Origin: Pseudomonadota bacterium
Lineage (GTDB): Bacteria > Pseudomonadota > Alphaproteobacteria > Acetobacterales > Acetobacteraceae
Direction of reading: 5' to 3'
Length of the DNA stretch: 8,693 nucleotides
NCBI GenBank assembly: GCA_021808185.1
Contig: JAKBCB010000142.1
Span: forward strand, 1 to 8,693
The notes under the pieces were generated by a model. It ran no database searches, was not told the origin of the DNA, and saw only the letters and a list, made by a program, of their open reading frames with translations. Shown piece by piece: positions 6,997 through 8,693 of this stretch. A program made the position numbers and the translations under genes. Position 1 is the stretch's first letter, and each line of letters opens with the position of its first letter.

Positions 6997-7335
6997 TCAA
7001 TCCTGGTCCTGGTGATCGTTCTCCTCGCCAGCGCGCGTGGCGGCGACGTGGCCGGATTGCGCGTCCACCACCACGGTTCTGGGGCCCTGCGGCCCGGCGG
7101 TCTCGACCTCAATTCGCGGCATCCCATTCTCCGCGCGCAGGTCGGCACTGACGGCCCGTCCGCCGGTCTCTTGCTCGGCGGTTGCGATGGCCTGGGTGAG
7201 GCTGATCTTGGCGCGGGCGAGGGTCGCCGCATCGATGTCGCCCTCGTTGTCGGCCGAGGCGAGGGCCACTCCGCCGGCGATGCCGGTCACCAGCAGCGCG
7301 CCGATCGCAATGGCCAGGAGGTGCTTCTTCCGCAT
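6997..7335 (-). CDS. Exported PepSY-domain protein
   Basis: Small secreted protein of 112 aa. MRKKHLL plus a hydrophobic core forms a signal peptide, with likely cleavage near residue 28 (LASA-DN). The mature part begins with an acidic stretch, then a single PepSY domain (about 40-104): ISLTQAIATAEQETGGRAV, then a strand with MPRIEVET and the final VVVDAQSGHV, a typical PepSY ending. The tail is acidic and hydrophilic (EENDHQDQD). PepSY proteins are often encoded next to two-component systems and are thought to bind or inhibit envelope proteins; that role is inferred here. I chose ATG 7335 over in-frame ATG 7344 because AAGGA (7349-7345) directly abuts the latter with no spacing but lies 9 nt from the former. 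It is the first gene of the minus-strand block, so the main promoter should lie to its right. Confidence 0.88.
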   Translation of the reverse strand: MRKKHLLAIAIGALLVTGIAGGVALASADNEGDIDAATLARAKISLTQAIATAEQETGGRAVSADLRAENGMPRIEVETAGPQGPRTVVVDAQSGHVAATRAGEENDHQDQD

Positions 7336-7742
7336 GACATGCATTCCTTGGTTCGGTTCGCGGCGGCCGATGCCGATCCGCTGAGGGTGAACCTGGGCGT
7401 TCCGGGGTTGGGGGACTTGGGACGGCGCTATACGACTTGCCAATCTGGCCGGACGCGGCTCGCCCCGACGCGTCGGCGACACGCGGCCACGGCGGCATCG
7501 ACGAAAGGGCTGGCGGAACGGCCGGCGGGATACGCGGATGCGCGGTTCTGGAGGTAAGCTCACCGCCGCGTGGACGTGTGGACCCAGATCAATGCGGCAC
7601 GCGCCGCGCCGCACGAGGTTGAACGGGAGATACTCTGCGACCATGTCGCGTAAAGCGTTGTCGACGTCTCCGCGTCCGGCGACGCGCTGGACCAGCGGCG
7701 GACGGTCGAGGGACCGGTCGATACGGTCGGGCGTATGACGAG
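7336..7742. other. Divergent intergenic region with no clear gene
   Basis: About 400 bp separate the minus-strand block from the plus-strand copper-type genes, so promoters for both should lie here. I found no convincing -35/-10 pair. A short palindrome GCCA-ATC-TGGC sits at 7439-7449, next to a GCTATA that reads TATAGC on the minus strand (7428-7433). On the plus strand a codon-like frame runs from 7558 to a TAA at 7651, and in the same frame from 7654 to a TGA at 7801-7803. Its amino-acid content is more balanced (HEVEREILCDHVA, then VVDVSASGDALDQRRTVEG) than the Arg-rich frames around it. It may be a decayed small gene. Confidence 0.4.
7345..7349 (-). promoter_or_regulatory. Ribosome binding site of the PepSY gene
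   Basis: AAGGA on the minus strand lies 9 nt before ATG 7335. It immediately abuts ATG 7344, so it supports the inner start. Confidence 0.6.
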
Positions 7743-8117
7743 GTGGTGGTTTTGCCGCAAGGCTCTGCACAGAAGCGGTTGCGAGGACTGGCGGCACTGC
7801 TGATGCTGGTCGCTCTGCTGCTCGCGGGCCAGTACGGGGCAGCTTCCGCCATGCATCATGTCGCCCTTGGCCACGCCACGCTGATCGCGGTGGGCGCGAG
7901 TGATGGGGTACCGCTGCCCTGCCAGCCTGACGAGCCGCATGGGATGCCGTGTTGCCATGTGAGCGCCTGCACCATGGTCGTCGCGCCACCTCAGATGGCT
8001 CCCGCACTCATCCCGCCAGTCGCGGGGATCGTCGTTGCTTTCCTCCCGCCCGTGCTCCGCCAGATAGGCGGCGCCGCGCCCGATCCCGCCCTGCGGCCAC
8101 CCCGCGCCGCGATCTGA
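7743..8117 (+). CDS. Small secreted Cys/His/Met-rich protein, possibly copper-related
   Basis: Protein of up to 124 aa. Residues 11-36 look like a signal peptide: basic KRLR, a Leu/Ala-rich core, then GAASA before MHH. The mature part holds a dense cluster of possible metal ligands, C60, H66, M68, C70, C71, H72, C76 and M78, including HGMPCCHVSACTM (66-78). A hydrophobic Pro/Val-rich segment lies at 88-106. Small exported proteins of this kind (for example DUF2946-like) often accompany copper genes, but I cannot assign a family. The start is uncertain: GTG 7743, GTG 7746 or TTG 7752. The last would be best spaced from GAGG at 7740-7743. A strong hairpin begins one base after the stop, as at a real gene end, and a multicopper oxidase follows on the same strand. 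It may be a periplasmic copper binder or a small regulatory leader-type protein. Confidence 0.62.
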   Translation: MVVLPQGSAQKRLRGLAALLMLVALLLAGQYGAASAMHHVALGHATLIAVGASDGVPLPCQPDEPHGMPCCHVSACTMVVAPPQMAPALIPPVAGIVVAFLPPVLRQIGGAAPDPALRPPRAAI

Positions 8118-8118
8118 A

Positions 8119-8147
8119 CCGCCGGAACGCTTTCTAGCGTCCGGCGG
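8119..8147 (+). terminator. Strong hairpin just after the small secreted protein gene
   Basis: CCGCCGGAACGCT (8119-8131) pairs with AGCGTCCGGCGG (8136-8147) over 12 bp with one bulged A and a TTCT loop. It begins one base after the TGA at 8115-8117. No T run follows on either strand, so it may act as a partial terminator, an attenuator or an RNA-end structure controlling read-through into the multicopper oxidase. Confidence 0.6.
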
Positions 8148-8211
8148 GAGGCAAGCCGCGTGATCGCCATCGCGACCGCGCCATTCTCGCTTCACTCGGA
8201 TCGGACGCATT

Positions 8212-8693
8212 ATGCGCAGTATTCTTCTTTCCCGACGCGGCTTGCTCGGTGCGAGCGCCGCTGGAATTGCCGCCTTCTCCCATCGTCCACGTGCCTTCGC
8301 CGCTTCGCCGCCGTTTCGCCTGACGACCGGCCGCCGTACCCTGGAGGTGAACGGTAAGTCCGCTTCGGTGTTCGGCATCACCGGGCCGGATGGCGCGCCC
8401 GGCGTGGTGCTCGACCCCGGCCAAAGGTTCGCCGTGATGCTTGCCAACCAGGCCGGCGAGGACACCATCGTCCACTGGCACGGCCAGACACCGCCCTATC
8501 TCCAGGATGGCGTGGTCGAGACCGGTGGTACCCTGATCGCGAACGGCGCGGACCAAGCATACGATTTCGCCGCGCGCACCGGCACGCACTGGATGCATTC
8601 CCATCACGGGCTGCAGGAACAGATGCTGATGGCAGCGCCGCTGATCGTCCGCACCGCCGAGGATGTGCGGGCCGATGCGCAGGAGGTGACCGT
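8212..8693 (+). CDS. Multicopper oxidase, 5' part only, Tat-exported
   Basis: The frame is open from ATG 8212 to the window end, giving 160 residues of an incomplete protein. The N-terminus has a twin-arginine signal (LSRRGLLGASAAG, residues 6-18) with likely cleavage near AFA-AS (28-32), so a folded, copper-loaded enzyme should reach the periplasm. The first cupredoxin domain shows the type 2/type 3 copper ligands HWHG (H88, H90), then GTHWMHSHHGLQEQ (124-137) with H129 and H131. The aromatic residue common in the G-T-x-W-Y-H-S-H motif is here H126, and a further H132 follows. This group (CopA/CueO/SufI-like) oxidises Cu(I), phenols or other reductants. The C-terminal type 1 site lies beyond the window, so the exact class is open. 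The ribosome site is weak (GGA at 8203-8205). The hairpin upstream may govern its expression. Confidence 0.92.
   Translation, partial: MRSILLSRRGLLGASAAGIAAFSHRPRAFAASPPFRLTTGRRTLEVNGKSASVFGITGPDGAPGVVLDPGQRFAVMLANQAGEDTIVHWHGQTPPYLQDGVVETGGTLIANGADQAYDFAARTGTHWMHSHHGLQEQMLMAAPLIVRTAEDVRADAQEVT

Noticed and set aside
5997..7151. 384-aa plus-strand open frame over the ATPase
   Set aside because: It is antisense to intact Walker A, signature and Walker B motifs, and its own content is low complexity.
6924..7232. N-terminal extension of the ATPase by about 103 residues
   Set aside because: It is Arg/Pro-rich, overlaps the PepSY gene out of frame, and is unnecessary given GGAGG before GTG 6923.
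7439..7449. Palindrome GCCAATCTGGC as an operator
   Set aside because: Only 4-bp arms, which is expected by chance at this GC content. I mention it in the intergenic entry but do not call it a site.
7336..8007. N-terminal extension of the PepSY protein
   Set aside because: The signal peptide starts at 7335 with a spaced AAGGA, and the extension is Arg/Pro-rich and would hide the signal.
7560..8468. 302-aa minus-strand open frame opposite the copper-type genes
   Set aside because: It runs antisense through both the secreted protein and the multicopper oxidase, and no family is recognisable.
8134..8607. 157-aa minus-strand open frame opposite the multicopper oxidase
   Set aside because: The plus strand encodes a Tat signal and copper ligands in correct order, so this frame is a shadow.

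Overview
This window is GC-rich bacterial DNA. G and C dominate third codon positions, GTG starts are common, and many long antisense open frames arise only as by-products of the base composition. Gene content and protein style suggest a high-GC Alphaproteobacterium, possibly Rhodospirillales/Acetobacteraceae. That is an impression from the reading frames, not a placement. No rRNA, tRNA, CRISPR array, transposase or integrase is visible.

Region 1 (1-2420, plus strand) starts with about 200 bp of less GC-rich DNA that may hold the terminator of an upstream gene. An AraC-family regulator (205-1065) follows. After 77 bp comes a cytoplasmic metal-dependent amidohydrolase (1143-2420) with the full binuclear metal-ligand set. 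The regulator probably controls the hydrolase, whose substrate cannot be read from the sequence.

Region 2 (2421-2580) is a short gap between convergent genes. It holds a perfect 14-bp direct repeat and a small hairpin.

Region 3 (2581-7335, minus strand) is a compact six-gene block read right to left. It encodes an exported PepSY protein, a NosF-like ABC ATPase, a NosY-like ABC-2 permease, an exported protein with an Ig-like ectodomain and a C-terminal membrane anchor, an OmpR/PhoB response regulator, and an HAMP-type sensor histidine kinase. Four of the five junctions overlap or are 12 bp or less. The exception is the PepSY-ATPase junction, a 73-bp gap with a very strong hairpin. The block looks like one transcription unit joining envelope sensing (PepSY, kinase) to an ABC-2 membrane complex. 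It is the best candidate here for an under-described system.

Region 4 (7336-7742) is a roughly 400-bp divergent intergenic region. It should hold promoters for both flanking units and may carry a decayed reading frame.

Region 5 (7743-8693, plus strand) has a small secreted Cys/His/Met-rich protein, a strong hairpin one base after its stop, and the 5' part of a Tat-exported multicopper oxidase cut by the window edge. This pair points to periplasmic copper handling or oxidation. It also makes copper or another envelope stress a reasonable, unproven signal for the divergent PepSY/ABC/two-component block.
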